A DNA stretch of 64,000 nucleotides from Chryseobacterium sp. S0630 (GTDB lineage: Bacteria > Bacteroidota > Bacteroidia > Flavobacteriales > Weeksellaceae): assembly GCF_024158915.1 (NCBI RefSeq), contig NZ_JAMZGF010000001.1, positions 1 to 64,000 of the forward strand, written 5' to 3'. Made by a program: the position numbers and the translations under genes. Positions 8,259 to 16,639 of the stretch are shown here, piece after piece. The notes under the pieces are model-generated. The model did no database searches, was not told where the DNA came from, and worked only from the letters and a program-made list of their open reading frames with translations. Every line of letters begins with the position of its first letter. Within the stretch, counting starts at the first letter, position 1.

Positions 8259-8281
8259 TTCTCTGATCAAATACATTAGCA

Positions 8282-9100
8282 ATGAATTCATCTGAAAAAA
8301 ATATTCCCGTTCATAATCTGGTGTCTGAAGAATTTCAGGTCAACACTTTAGAAAATGGACATCCGGAGAACTTCGAGGATATTCACCGGCATAATTTTTT
8401 TGAAATCATCTGGTTCAAAGAAGTGCATACAGACAGTCGTCTTGAGCTGGATTTTGAGAGCTATACCGTAAAAAACAACCAGCTCTGTATTATCGTTCCC
8501 GGCCAGGTTTTTAATATGAAACTCCGCAATGAAAAAGGCTATGTACTGGCCATCAGTAAAGAAATTTTCAAAGAAGCCTGTGATACGGAAGTGGTTCTGG
8601 CTAACGGAGCAAGACCTTTCTTTTTGGATGCAGAAAGCAGTGAAACCGGAAATATGCTTATTTCAATGATTAAAAGAGAATATCTTGGATCCGGACGTGT
8701 TGAAATTTTAAAAGCTTATCTGAGAGCTTTCTGTCTCATTATTACAGATCAGATCACAATGCAGAATACTGCAGAAGATGACAAACCGAGAATTCAGCAA
8801 CTCGCAGCGTTGATAGAAGAGCATTATATCACAGAGAAAAACACAGATTTCTATGCTGAACAGCTCAAAATAAGTGCCCATCACCTCAATGACATTGTCC
8901 GTCTTTCCAGAGGAACAACAGTGAAAAAAATGATTGCCCAGAGACTTATTCTGGAAGCCAAAAGAGAGCTCAGTTTTGGTGCTTTAACAGTAAAAGAGAT
9001 TGCTTTTAAACTGGGTTTTAGCGATGCTTCCTACTTTTCCCGGTTTTTTAAAAAGCATACCCGGCAGAATCCTGATGGATTCAGACCTGGAAAAGACTAA
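8282..9100 (+). CDS. AraC-family transcriptional regulator
   Basis: A 272-aa regulator. The N-terminal half (about 20-150) is a cupin-like sensor region containing DIHRHNFFEIIWF, typical of ligand-binding AraC proteins. The C-terminal 100 residues form the double helix-turn-helix. The first HTH contains FYAEQLKISAHHLNDIV. The second contains TVKEIAFKLGFSDASYFSRFFKKH, with the AraC signature end QNPDGFR. It lies 169 bp upstream of an MFS exporter on the same strand and is probably its regulator (inference from context). The inducer is unknown. Confidence 0.9.
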   Translation: MNSSEKNIPVHNLVSEEFQVNTLENGHPENFEDIHRHNFFEIIWFKEVHTDSRLELDFESYTVKNNQLCIIVPGQVFNMKLRNEKGYVLAISKEIFKEACDTEVVLANGARPFFLDAESSETGNMLISMIKREYLGSGRVEILKAYLRAFCLIITDQITMQNTAEDDKPRIQQLAALIEEHYITEKNTDFYAEQLKISAHHLNDIVRLSRGTTVKKMIAQRLILEAKRELSFGALTVKEIAFKLGFSDASYFSRFFKKHTRQNPDGFRPGKD

Positions 9101-9269
9101 TCCTCAGAATGTTCCTTTGTTTTTCATTTTAAATAAATAATTCGGATATAATCAGATTGAGTAATCCTCAGTTTGTGCTATCCTTCCTTCAGTTCTTTTA
9201 TTGAAAAACGATACTTTTTACAGCAATTTTGCAGTTGAAAAAATCGCCTGCGAAGGCTTATTGTTATTT

Positions 9270-10505
9270 ATGAAGAAGAATTTGAGCATTGTAGTGTTTA
9301 TTCTCGCACTACTCAACACATTAGAGTCGCTAAGTATAGATCTTTATCTTCCCGCTTTCCCAAGTATGGCGAAGATTTTTAATACCGATATCGGACACAT
9401 TCAGGTATCCATTTCTGTGTTTTTTGCAGGATTTGCTTTCGGGCAGCTGTTATGGGGACCTTTATCAGATAAAAAAGGAAGAAAACCCATGTTGTACTGC
9501 GGACTTTTGCTTTTTATTATAGGAGCTACGGCCATCTATTTTACATCTGATATTTATGTATTATGGGCAATGCGTTTTCTACAAGCGTTTGGAGGAAGTG
9601 CCGGAATTGTTATCGGAAGAGCAATCATTATTGATCTCTATGATAAACATAAAGCCGTTACCATCTTTTCACAACAATCACAGATCAGCGGGATTGCTCC
9701 GATTGTAGCTCCGCTACTGGGAAGTGTATTCCTTAAATTCTGGGGCTGGAACAGTTCTTTTGCCTTTTTATGCATCATGGGACTGATTACCTTTTTCATG
9801 GTCTACAAATATGTACCTGAAACCAATACCAGAATCCATCTTTCCGATGATGAAATGTTGAATGAAAAGGGATTGAAAGACCAATTGAAAATGATCATTT
9901 CCAACAAAGATTTTATCAACAGTACCATGGTAGGAAGTATTGCCTTTGCTTCTTTGATTATTTATATCTCCAATGCACCATTTTTATTCATGGAGATCCA
10001 TGGGTTTTCGAGCAGTACCTTTAGTTTTATATTTGCTTTTAACTCATTGGCGTTGATAACAGCCGCTTATATTACGCCTAAACTGATCAAAAGAATAAGC
10101 AATTCCACCCTTTTATTTGCCGCTACAATTGTTCTGTTGGTGGTATGTACCCTTCATATTCTGATTGCAGCTGAAAATCTGTCTGTAGCATTGGAAATTG
10201 CCATGTTGTATCTGTCATTACTGGCTATCGGAATTTTGTTTCCTATTACATCGGCTCATGCTTTGTCTCCATTTAAAGAAGGAAGAGGAACTGCAGCGGC
10301 ACTGCTGGGCTTTATGCAGTTGATGGTAACCTTCTTAATATCAGGATTGATAGGTTTCTTAGAAGCAGACTCTATTATTCCTATGGTTGTAACACGTTCT
10401 GCAATGGCATTGATTGCAGTGTGGTTCGGATACCGGATTTTTAAAACTCAAAAAAGAGAAAGCTTAAACACCAGTTCTGATCCGGAAATTGATCCTGTTA
10501 TTTAA
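9270..10505 (+). CDS. Bcr/CflA-type MFS drug exporter
   Basis: A 411-aa membrane transporter with about 12 helices. The motif YLPAFPSMAKIF in helix 1 and GPLSDKKGRKPMLYCG (MFS motif A) in the loop after helix 2 are typical of the Bcr/CflA/EmrD (DHA1) drug:H+ antiporters. RFLQAFGGSAGIVIGRAII matches the helix 4-5 motif. The ATG at 9270 is chosen because it starts just ahead of helix 1; an in-frame TTG at 9201 would add 23 non-family residues. The upstream AraC regulator probably controls it. The substrate is unknown. Confidence 0.9.
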   Translation: MKKNLSIVVFILALLNTLESLSIDLYLPAFPSMAKIFNTDIGHIQVSISVFFAGFAFGQLLWGPLSDKKGRKPMLYCGLLLFIIGATAIYFTSDIYVLWAMRFLQAFGGSAGIVIGRAIIIDLYDKHKAVTIFSQQSQISGIAPIVAPLLGSVFLKFWGWNSSFAFLCIMGLITFFMVYKYVPETNTRIHLSDDEMLNEKGLKDQLKMIISNKDFINSTMVGSIAFASLIIYISNAPFLFMEIHGFSSSTFSFIFAFNSLALITAAYITPKLIKRISNSTLLFAATIVLLVVCTLHILIAAENLSVALEIAMLYLSLLAIGILFPITSAHALSPFKEGRGTAAALLGFMQLMVTFLISGLIGFLEADSIIPMVVTRSAMALIAVWFGYRIFKTQKRESLNTSSDPEIDPVI

Positions 10506-10560
10506 TCCGGTTGTCATACAATCCGGGCACTTAATCAAGTATTTTTTGTGAAAAATAGTC

Positions 10561-10606
10561 AAAGGGTTCTCTTTGCATAAAATTTAAAATATGAAAAGAA
10601 CCCTTT
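10561..10606 (+). promoter_or_regulatory. Inverted repeat enclosing the start codon of the DUF6268 gene
   Basis: A perfect 10-bp inverted repeat, AAAGGGTTCT (10561-10570) and AGAACCCTTT (10597-10606), flanks a 26-nt AT-rich loop. The ATG at 10591 is in the loop and codons 3-6 are in the 3' arm. In RNA this would place the start codon in a hairpin loop. Confidence 0.45.
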
Positions 10607-11499
10607 CGACAGCTTTATGCTGTATATTGCCATTAGGATATTGGGTGAACGCACAGTCCGGGCTCTCTGCAGAACTTAAAACAGAGTATATTCCTGCTTC
10701 CAATTACATCAGACCTGAAGACAGTACAAAGACCAATTCTAAAAGTGATTTTAAAAGAGTAGACCTGAATCTCAGTATTCCGTTATCCGTGAAGAAAGAT
10801 ACTGACGGGAAGGTAAGGTCGTGGTCTATGCTATTGAGTGGCTCTTATGCAAAGATGACCCATAAAAATTACGAAACTCCGTTGTTTCCGGATCAGATGC
10901 TGAATGCGCAGGTCGGAATACAGCATATGAGACCTTTAGGCAAAAAATGGAGTATGATGATGATGGCATCCGTTGGAGTGTATACAGACCTTGAAAAAAT
11001 AGATTTCGATGATGTGCTGGGCCAGGGTGGACTTTTATTTATCAGACATTTTAATTCTAATATTTCTTTAGGTGGAGGTCCGGTGCTTACGACGGCTTTT
11101 GGTGTTCCCATGATTTTACCCTGGATTTATTTCGATTGGAAAACGAATGGTAAAATTAAGTTTAAGATCAATTTCCCGGAAGGGATGGAAGCCGGATATC
11201 TTTTCTCAGATAAATTTACTTTAAAGGCTGTTGTAGAACTGAACGGAATGACTGCAGAGAGAAATATAAACGGAAAATCAATGTTGCTAGGGTATCAGCA
11301 GATCACTGCAGGGCTCAGACCGGAATTAAAAATTAATGACAGGCTTACTTTGCGTCTTACGGGAGGAACTGCCATATTGAGGAGCTTCAGCGAAAATGAC
11401 CGCAAAATCAGCAGTATTTTCAGAGACAAGAAGATCGCAGATCCAAGATTTTCAAGCACATTCTACGCAGCAGTATCACTACGCTGGAATCTCCCATAA
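10591..11499 (+). CDS. DUF6268-type outer-membrane beta-barrel protein
   Basis: A 302-aa exported protein with signal peptide (1-21, ending VNAQ). The rest is alternating beta strands ending in a strand rich in aromatics (FYAAVSLRWNLP), as expected of an outer-membrane barrel. The middle GGGPVLTTAFGVPMILPWIYFDW resembles the DUF6268 family of Bacteroidota outer-membrane proteins. Function unknown. It stands downstream of the MFS gene but 85 bp away, with its own leader containing a hairpin around the start codon. Confidence 0.7.
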   Translation: MKRTLSTALCCILPLGYWVNAQSGLSAELKTEYIPASNYIRPEDSTKTNSKSDFKRVDLNLSIPLSVKKDTDGKVRSWSMLLSGSYAKMTHKNYETPLFPDQMLNAQVGIQHMRPLGKKWSMMMMASVGVYTDLEKIDFDDVLGQGGLLFIRHFNSNISLGGGPVLTTAFGVPMILPWIYFDWKTNGKIKFKINFPEGMEAGYLFSDKFTLKAVVELNGMTAERNINGKSMLLGYQQITAGLRPELKINDRLTLRLTGGTAILRSFSENDRKISSIFRDKKIADPRFSSTFYAAVSLRWNLP

Positions 11500-11510
11500 A
11501 AAATGAAAAA

Positions 11511-11582
11511 CCGGAAGCAGAGAAAAACATTGAATAGAATGCACTCAATTGTTCATTGAACTTAATACCACCCAGCTTCCGG
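11511..11582. other. Long-range inverted repeat between convergent genes
   Basis: CCGGAAGC (11511-11518) and GCTTCCGG (11575-11582) are complementary across 56 nt, in the gap between the convergent barrel and LytTR genes. The loop is long for a terminator, so the role is unclear. Confidence 0.35.
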
Positions 11583-11596
11583 CTTCTCTCTTCCAG

Positions 11597-12331
11597 CTAT
11601 TTGCTGATCAGTTTCTTATACACCACCTGATGAAGCAGTTCTTCCTTTCGGGTACGGGATATGGGAAGCTCAATTTTATTAATGAAAAGACGTCCTCCGG
11701 AAATCATGTCAATATGGGTAATATTGATGAGGTAAGATTTATGAATCCTGAAAAAATGATCAGAAGGAAGAGATTCTTCAATCGCTTTCATAGTCTGATG
11801 GATGATCAGTGATTTATCTTTAAAATGAAGCTTGGTGTAGTTTTGCATACTTTCAATGTACAGAATATCTACCCATGAAATTTTAATAAAAGTATCAGAC
11901 TGCCTTACATAGAGAAAAGGATCATCCAGAGTAGTATTGTTTTTTAATTTTTCCCCAATGATATACTGCTGCTGTGCCTTATTAACTGCCTGATAAAAAC
12001 GGTTAAAAGCAATGGGCTTTAAAAGGTAATCCACAACCTGCAGACGGAATCCTTCCAAAGCATATTCTGAATAAGCTGTGGTAAGAATGCATAAAGGAGG
12101 ATTTTCAAGCTGTTCCAAAAATTCCAATCCTGTGAGATAAGGCATATTGATATCGAGAAAAAGAAGGTCTATTTCACTCTCCTTTACTTTGGTATTGGCT
12201 TCCAGAGCGGTAGCGCATGTTCCTTCCACCGATAAAAAGTCAATCTGGTCTGCCAGTTCTTTAAGATGGAATCTTGCCAGAGGCTCATCATCGATAATCA
12301 GGCATTTCATTTTAGGAAGAGTATTGCTCAT
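11597..12331 (-). CDS. LytTR-family response regulator
   Basis: A 244-aa regulator. The N-terminal receiver domain (about 8-125) has DDEPLAR acidic residues and phospho-acceptor D60 in LLFLDINMP; the Lys of VDYLLKPI completes the site. The C-terminal LytTR DNA-binding domain (about 140-240) contains SMQNYTKLHF and HFFRIHKSYLINI. It overlaps the 3' end of the histidine kinase gene by 20 bp, so the pair is translationally coupled. Targets are unknown. A second, unrelated-locus LytS/LytTR pair is at 41894-43773. Confidence 0.93.
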   Translation of the reverse strand: MSNTLPKMKCLIIDDEPLARFHLKELADQIDFLSVEGTCATALEANTKVKESEIDLLFLDINMPYLTGLEFLEQLENPPLCILTTAYSEYALEGFRLQVVDYLLKPIAFNRFYQAVNKAQQQYIIGEKLKNNTTLDDPFLYVRQSDTFIKISWVDILYIESMQNYTKLHFKDKSLIIHQTMKAIEESLPSDHFFRIHKSYLINITHIDMISGGRLFINKIELPISRTRKEELLHQVVYKKLISK

Positions 12332-13382
12332 GAGGGTCAGAAAGTGTTAGCGTTAAAGTTATTCTAAAGATATGATGATCTGTTTCAATTTTTAAATCGT
12401 GGGAATCCGGATATTGTAATTTTAACCGTTTTTTTACATTTTGAAGGCCAATTCCACCTGCTCCGTCTTTCTTTTTATAAGTAACCATATCCGAATAAGA
12501 ATTTTCAACATAAAAATAGAGATGATTGTCTTTTTCTTTACAGGAGATTTTTACATAGCCATTATGTCCGGGAAGCCTGCAGACATATTTAAAAGCATTT
12601 TCTATAAAAGGAACGAGAAGCAAAGGAGCAATAGAAGCTTTCTTATTATCAATTTCCCAACTGGCTTTTACGTCCAGTTCATTTCCCCATCTCAGTTTTT
12701 CTACCTCAACAAGGTTTTGGAGATACTCGATATCTTTATCCAAAGGAACCATAGCCTGATTACAATGATACAACTGATACCTGAGAATATCCGAAAATTT
12801 CATCAGTAAAAAATCTGCCAGCTGGGTATCCGTTTTCATCAGAATATGAATATGATTCAGGATATTAAATACCACATGAGGGTTAATCTGATCCTGTAAA
12901 AGTTTGAGCTGGTTTTCCAGATGAGCCTGCTGAAGGAGAATATGATCCCGCTCTATTCTTCCATGTTCTTTATAAAATTTGATGCCGCATGCTGCTCCAT
13001 TGATAAGAAAAGAGGCTGGTAAAGACATGTAAAAACCTTTCCACAAAAAAGGGAGCTGGCCGGAAAAGCTTTTGGGAAGCTGATCCTTTGGAGCAACCTC
13101 AAGATAAGTAAAAATAACAGCGAAGATGAGACTCAATATGAAAATAACCATGACAACCTGTATCAGAAAACGTTTCATCTTTTTTTCCCGTAAAGCTTTC
13201 GGAAGAAGCTTATTGGTCAAAAAATGAGTGAAGGTAAAAGAAGAAGCTGTAATGATAATGGTTTGAATCATAGCGAGATACTTCTCTGTTGTAATCTGAA
13301 AATTACACCAGAGTACAATAGCGAGAACAAACCAGAAAATAAAAGTAAATATGTATTCTTTTAAAACAAAAGATTTTGTCAT
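12312..13382 (-). CDS. LytS-like membrane histidine kinase
   Basis: A 356-aa sensor kinase with four predicted N-terminal membrane helices (about 10-30, 38-55, 73-93 and 110-130). A short coiled linker (LLQQAHLENQLKLLQDQ) leads to the His_kinase domain with phospho-acceptor motif QINPHVVFNILNHIH. An HATPase domain closes it (VPFIENAFKYVC as N-box, GGIGLQNVKKRL as G-box). This domain order defines the Bacteroidota LytS-type kinases. It pairs with the overlapping LytTR regulator. No periplasmic sensory domain is visible, so the signal may be membrane-borne. Confidence 0.92.
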   Translation of the reverse strand: MTKSFVLKEYIFTFIFWFVLAIVLWCNFQITTEKYLAMIQTIIITASSFTFTHFLTNKLLPKALREKKMKRFLIQVVMVIFILSLIFAVIFTYLEVAPKDQLPKSFSGQLPFLWKGFYMSLPASFLINGAACGIKFYKEHGRIERDHILLQQAHLENQLKLLQDQINPHVVFNILNHIHILMKTDTQLADFLLMKFSDILRYQLYHCNQAMVPLDKDIEYLQNLVEVEKLRWGNELDVKASWEIDNKKASIAPLLLVPFIENAFKYVCRLPGHNGYVKISCKEKDNHLYFYVENSYSDMVTYKKKDGAGGIGLQNVKKRLKLQYPDSHDLKIETDHHIFRITLTLTLSDPHEQYSS

Positions 13383-13401
13383 GGAACTGGAAATAGGTTG
13401 A

Positions 13402-13438
13402 TAAAAAAATTAGAAACTGCAGGGAAAACAGTTTCTAA
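13402..13438 (-). terminator. Terminator of the porin-like gene
   Basis: A perfect 10-bp stem, TTAGAAACTG / CAGTTTCTAA, with a 9-nt loop. On the minus strand it is followed by TTTTTTAT. Confidence 0.85.
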
Positions 13439-13460
13439 TGGTAAAGATAATTTAAGTTTT

Positions 13461-14054
13461 TTAGAACAGGAAATAACCTATTCCAAGGGAAAAACTGTGG
13501 GGTTTGGACTTAAATTCTTTACTAATGCTCGTAAGACCAGTCTCATATCTCAAATCTACTGTAAAGTTTTTATAATCTAATCCTACGCCTCCTGTAATGC
13601 CAATATTGGATTTGTCAAACTTTTTAAAACCTTCCTGGAGAGCCTGAGAAGTAGACACTTTATCGTTGAAAGCATAACTGTAAACCCCACCTGCAAATAT
13701 CCTTACATTAAAATCATCGGCTTTAATCAGTTTATATCCTACCACTACAGGAATATCAATAGCGTTCCAGGAAAGTTTTGAAGAGCTTCCGTCTTGGGAC
13801 TCGAATGATGTTTTCTTTTTGTTGAACAGTGCTTCTCCCTGTACATACAGTTTTCCGATATCCATTCTTGTCATTACTCCTGCCTGATACCCGAATCCAT
13901 ATTTTCCTTCCAGTGAAGATTCCGTGGAGGTTTTTGTAAAGTTTGCCCCTCCCTTTACCCCAATGTGAAAAGCCGGAGTCTGTTGTGCTTTAGTTTCTAT
14001 ACCGCAAAAAATACATAATAACAATGCACTTGGCGCGAAAAATTGCTGCTTCAT
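13461..14054 (-). CDS. Porin-family outer-membrane beta-barrel protein (PorT-like)
   Basis: A 197-aa protein with signal peptide (1-23, ending KAQQ). The start of the mature chain, FHIGVKGGANFTKTS, is the classic opening of the OmpW/PorT-type small barrel, and the last strand is HSFSLGIGYFLF. Eight alternating strands fit the length. The family is very common in Bacteroidota and most members have no known function. Single gene between two terminators. Confidence 0.85.
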   Translation of the reverse strand: MKQQFFAPSALLLCIFCGIETKAQQTPAFHIGVKGGANFTKTSTESSLEGKYGFGYQAGVMTRMDIGKLYVQGEALFNKKKTSFESQDGSSSKLSWNAIDIPVVVGYKLIKADDFNVRIFAGGVYSYAFNDKVSTSQALQEGFKKFDKSNIGITGGVGLDYKNFTVDLRYETGLTSISKEFKSKPHSFSLGIGYFLF

Positions 14055-14164
14055 AAATTAATTATTGTTAAAAATCTAATGCAAAACAACAACGATAAAG
14101 CGTGGAATGAAATTTTATTTGATGAATGGCAGAAACACTTTGACAAGGATCTGTTTTAGGATGA

Positions 14165-14200
14165 AAAATAAAACCCGGAAGTATCACTACTTCCGGGTTT
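14165..14200 (-). terminator. Terminator of the Cys-rich peptide gene
   Basis: A 13-bp stem AAACCCGGAAGTA / TACTTCCGGGTTT with a 4-nt loop. On the minus strand it is followed by TATTTTT. Confidence 0.9.
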
Positions 14201-14206
14201 CTATTA

Positions 14207-14449
14207 CTAAAAAGGTTGTTCTTCACAGATGGAAGGAGGAACACATCCGCCACCGCCCGGATTTCCACCGCCTCCTACAGCGATGCATTGCCCCGGATTT
14301 CCGTCTTCATACATTTCACAGGCATATCCCCAGGCACATTGGCAGTCGTCCTGACAATTGTAAGAGTTTCCTCCCATATGACAGCCTCCATTTCCGCTTC
14401 CTAAAATTTCAGATAAGTCTTTTCTCAAAAGTTTTTTCATTGTTTTCAT
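14207..14449 (-). CDS. Cys-rich small peptide with bacteriocin-like leader
   Basis: An 80-aa peptide (77 aa if the second Met, at 14440, is used). The leader MKKLLRKDLSEILGSGNGG looks like the short charged, amphipathic leaders that end in a double-glycine motif in Bacteroidota bacteriocin-like proteins. The remainder is rich in Gly and Pro, with eight Cys (CHMGG, NC, DCQC, AC, QC, GGGGC, IC). An even Cys number suggests disulfides. It has its own strong terminator, so it is a real transcribed unit. No peptidase-C39 transporter, LanM or radical-SAM enzyme is adjacent. Function as a bacteriocin is an inference from the leader only. Confidence 0.65.
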   Translation of the reverse strand: MKTMKKLLRKDLSEILGSGNGGCHMGGNSYNCQDDCQCAWGYACEMYEDGNPGQCIAVGGGGNPGGGGCVPPSICEEQPF

Positions 14450-14553
14450 GATAATTTGGTATTAAATGTTATCGTTTAAAATTGTACGTCCTCGTAAATA
14501 TAATAAAATTGTCTTAATGTATTGTAAATGAATTTTATGGGAAGATTTTATAT

Positions 14554-14581
14554 AAAAAAGCCACTGTGAAAGTGGCTTTTT
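14554..14581 (-). terminator. Terminator of the 435-aa lipoprotein gene
   Basis: AAAAAGCCACT / AAGTGGCTTTTT with a tetraloop; T-rich on both strands, so it may work in both directions. Confidence 0.85.
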
Positions 14582-14603
14582 ATGATCAATAGAAAAAGAT
14601 GTC

Positions 14604-15911
14604 TTAGAAACTGAATTCCTTCTGATACAGTGTACGTTCTTTTTGGAAAAGAGGAATGGTTCCTTCATATCGTAAAGGAGCGATTCCAAAACCATAGAAC
14701 ATATCCGCCTGGATTTTACCTTTTACAGTAATCACACCTTTTCTTTGAGGAACCAATGTTAATCCTAAAGATGAAAGGGCAGAAGCTCTTCCTTTTAATC
14801 CTGAATTAGCAATTGGAATAGTAAGAAACATTAATCCTACAGCTCCTTTTGCTTCTAAACCACCTTCAGCAGATAAATTTCCCTCTGCAAGAGTGATGGC
14901 AGGTTCTGATTTCTTTTGAAGATTAATGTTAATCTCCGGAGTTTTGCTTACTAAAAAGTTAGCATTTCCTTCAAGATCCAAAAGCTTTGCCTGTACTTTT
15001 CCTGTAGCCTGTACGCCCAGAAAAGGTCCCGCAGAAAGAGTAGGACTTAAGATCAGTCCTGTAGGTCCCAAAACGATAGGAACGATAGGAATATTCAGGT
15101 AATCTGTAGTACTTGCTGTATAGCCCAGGCTTCCTACAATAGTTGCCGTACTCTGAAGTTTGATATCATCCATGATGAGGTTGACATAGAAGTTGGATAA
15201 ATGTCCCCATGAGAATGTGATATTATAATCAATCTTTGGTGTAAATCCTCCTTGTACATTCACACTGGATGTTCCTGCTGAAGTTAGAGGAAATGAATAA
15301 GTTTTATTAAAATTATAACGGTTGAAAGTAATTAATTTCTGATTCTGAAGGTTTTTAGCTTCTATAGAATGTATTCTTTGATTGATCTGCTCAGAAACCA
15401 TTCCTTCTACAGGAATGTAATTAACCATTTTTCCATCAATATTAACAGGAGCTTTCCCTGATGGATCATACACTCCGCTTAGTGTTCCGCTGTAGATGAA
15501 CTCTTCAAGTTTTGCACTGGAAGTCTGTACTTTAAATTGATTATTCAATTTTGAAACAGAACTTACTTTCGAAAGAATAGTGCTCACCTGATCACCTTCT
15601 ATCTTAGTCCCTACAATAACAGTTCCTATAGAAATACTGTCAGTTTGTGGAGTCATACGGCTAAATGTAATTTCTCCTTCATTATGAGTAGAAATGGCAT
15701 TTACTGATTCATCATTCAGAATAATAACATTCTTCTGTAAAGTCAGATTTCCTAAAGTCTTCATTTGAGCAGACTCTGAAGGTTTTTCAACAGGAGCATC
15801 CGCCGGATCATCCTGAGAACAAGACGTTAAAAGAAACAAACAGAAAAAAGAAAAAAGAAAGGAAAAGTAAAAATTTCTGTTGATTTTGAAATGGTTGGTT
15901 TTCATTTTCAT
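14604..15911 (-). CDS. Large lipoprotein of unknown function
   Basis: A 435-aa protein. The signal peptide (about 1-32) ends in lipobox LLTSC. An acidic linker follows, then a long chain with regular beta pattern, no motif that I recognise, and only the lipobox Cys. A Gly/Ala-rich stretch (about 265-370, such as PTGLILSPTLSAGPFLGV) could be a beta-helix or barrel-like repeat. The C-terminus FQKERTLYQKEFSF has no T9SS tail. It is monocistronic with its own terminator. No family assigned. Confidence 0.7.
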   Translation of the reverse strand: MKMKTNHFKINRNFYFSFLFSFFCLFLLTSCSQDDPADAPVEKPSESAQMKTLGNLTLQKNVIILNDESVNAISTHNEGEITFSRMTPQTDSISIGTVIVGTKIEGDQVSTILSKVSSVSKLNNQFKVQTSSAKLEEFIYSGTLSGVYDPSGKAPVNIDGKMVNYIPVEGMVSEQINQRIHSIEAKNLQNQKLITFNRYNFNKTYSFPLTSAGTSSVNVQGGFTPKIDYNITFSWGHLSNFYVNLIMDDIKLQSTATIVGSLGYTASTTDYLNIPIVPIVLGPTGLILSPTLSAGPFLGVQATGKVQAKLLDLEGNANFLVSKTPEININLQKKSEPAITLAEGNLSAEGGLEAKGAVGLMFLTIPIANSGLKGRASALSSLGLTLVPQRKGVITVKGKIQADMFYGFGIAPLRYEGTIPLFQKERTLYQKEFSF

Positions 15912-16033
15912 ATAAAGTGATTTTAAGGTTTAATCAAAATTAAGTGAATTATTTAAAACTTACAAAAGAATTGTGTTAAATTAATATCAACAACATAATG
16001 ATCTTCGATTATGCTTTCGGTATATGAAAAATA

Positions 16034-16061
16034 AAAACCCGCTATCAGAATAGCGGGTTTT
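16034..16061 (-). terminator. Terminator of the TonB-C-like gene
   Basis: A 12-bp stem AAAACCCGCTAT / ATAGCGGGTTTT with a 4-nt loop; A/T tracts on both sides. Confidence 0.88.
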
Positions 16062-16066
16062 GTATA

Positions 16067-16633
16067 TTATTTTTTAAAAGACATTACTAAAGGAATAGTA
16101 ACATTGGAGGAGACGGGTTTTCCTTTGTCTTCTGCCGGTTTCCATTTGCCTTTCTCTTTAATCCTGTAAAAAGCAGCTTCAATGAATGCGTTTACATCTT
16201 CATTGTTTCCTTTTACATTGGGATTAAGAGCATTCCCTTTAGAGTCCACAACAAAACTTATTGTTGTTTTGTAAGAATCTGAAGAAAAGTTGAGAAAATC
16301 AAGGTCTACAGCTTCAGATAATAGCTTTTGAAAAGCAGCTTTACCTTTATCATATTCTGCTTCCTTACTCACTTTTGTTTTTACAGGAGGATCTGCGGAG
16401 ATCATTTTCTGATCCTCCAGAGAAGCCTTATCTAAAGCGGTTTTGTAAGCCGTTATTTTATCCTCTGTTAAAAGCCATTCCTTCTTGGTTCTTAAATCAT
16501 TAGGCTTAGGATATTTATTATACAGAGCCGTTTTCTTTCTTTCATAGCGAGAATCTGCCCTCTGAAATTCAGAAACCTGGGCACTGCTGAAAATAAAAGT
16601 GAAAATGAATGCTGATGCTAAGACCTTTTTCAT
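16067..16633 (-). CDS. Exported protein with TonB C-terminal-like domain
   Basis: A 188-aa protein with signal peptide (1-18, ending FSSAQ). A charged helical region follows (20-100, with KKEWLLTEDKITAYKTAL). The C-terminal domain (about 105-188) resembles TonB-C: TISFVVDSKGNALNPNVKGN then KGKWKPAEDKGKPVSSNVTIPLVMSF. The WKPA motif is shared with the TonB-C-like protein at 3470-3874. The partner is unknown. It starts 6 bp after the end of pepT and may be cotranscribed with it. Confidence 0.7.
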   Translation of the reverse strand: MKKVLASAFIFTFIFSSAQVSEFQRADSRYERKKTALYNKYPKPNDLRTKKEWLLTEDKITAYKTALDKASLEDQKMISADPPVKTKVSKEAEYDKGKAAFQKLLSEAVDLDFLNFSSDSYKTTISFVVDSKGNALNPNVKGNNEDVNAFIEAAFYRIKEKGKWKPAEDKGKPVSSNVTIPLVMSFKK

Positions 16634-16639
16634 GATTTA

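Noticed and set aside
11549..11812. Plus-strand open frame opposite the LytTR gene
   Set aside because: It lies fully antisense to a well-supported response regulator and has no family-like sequence.
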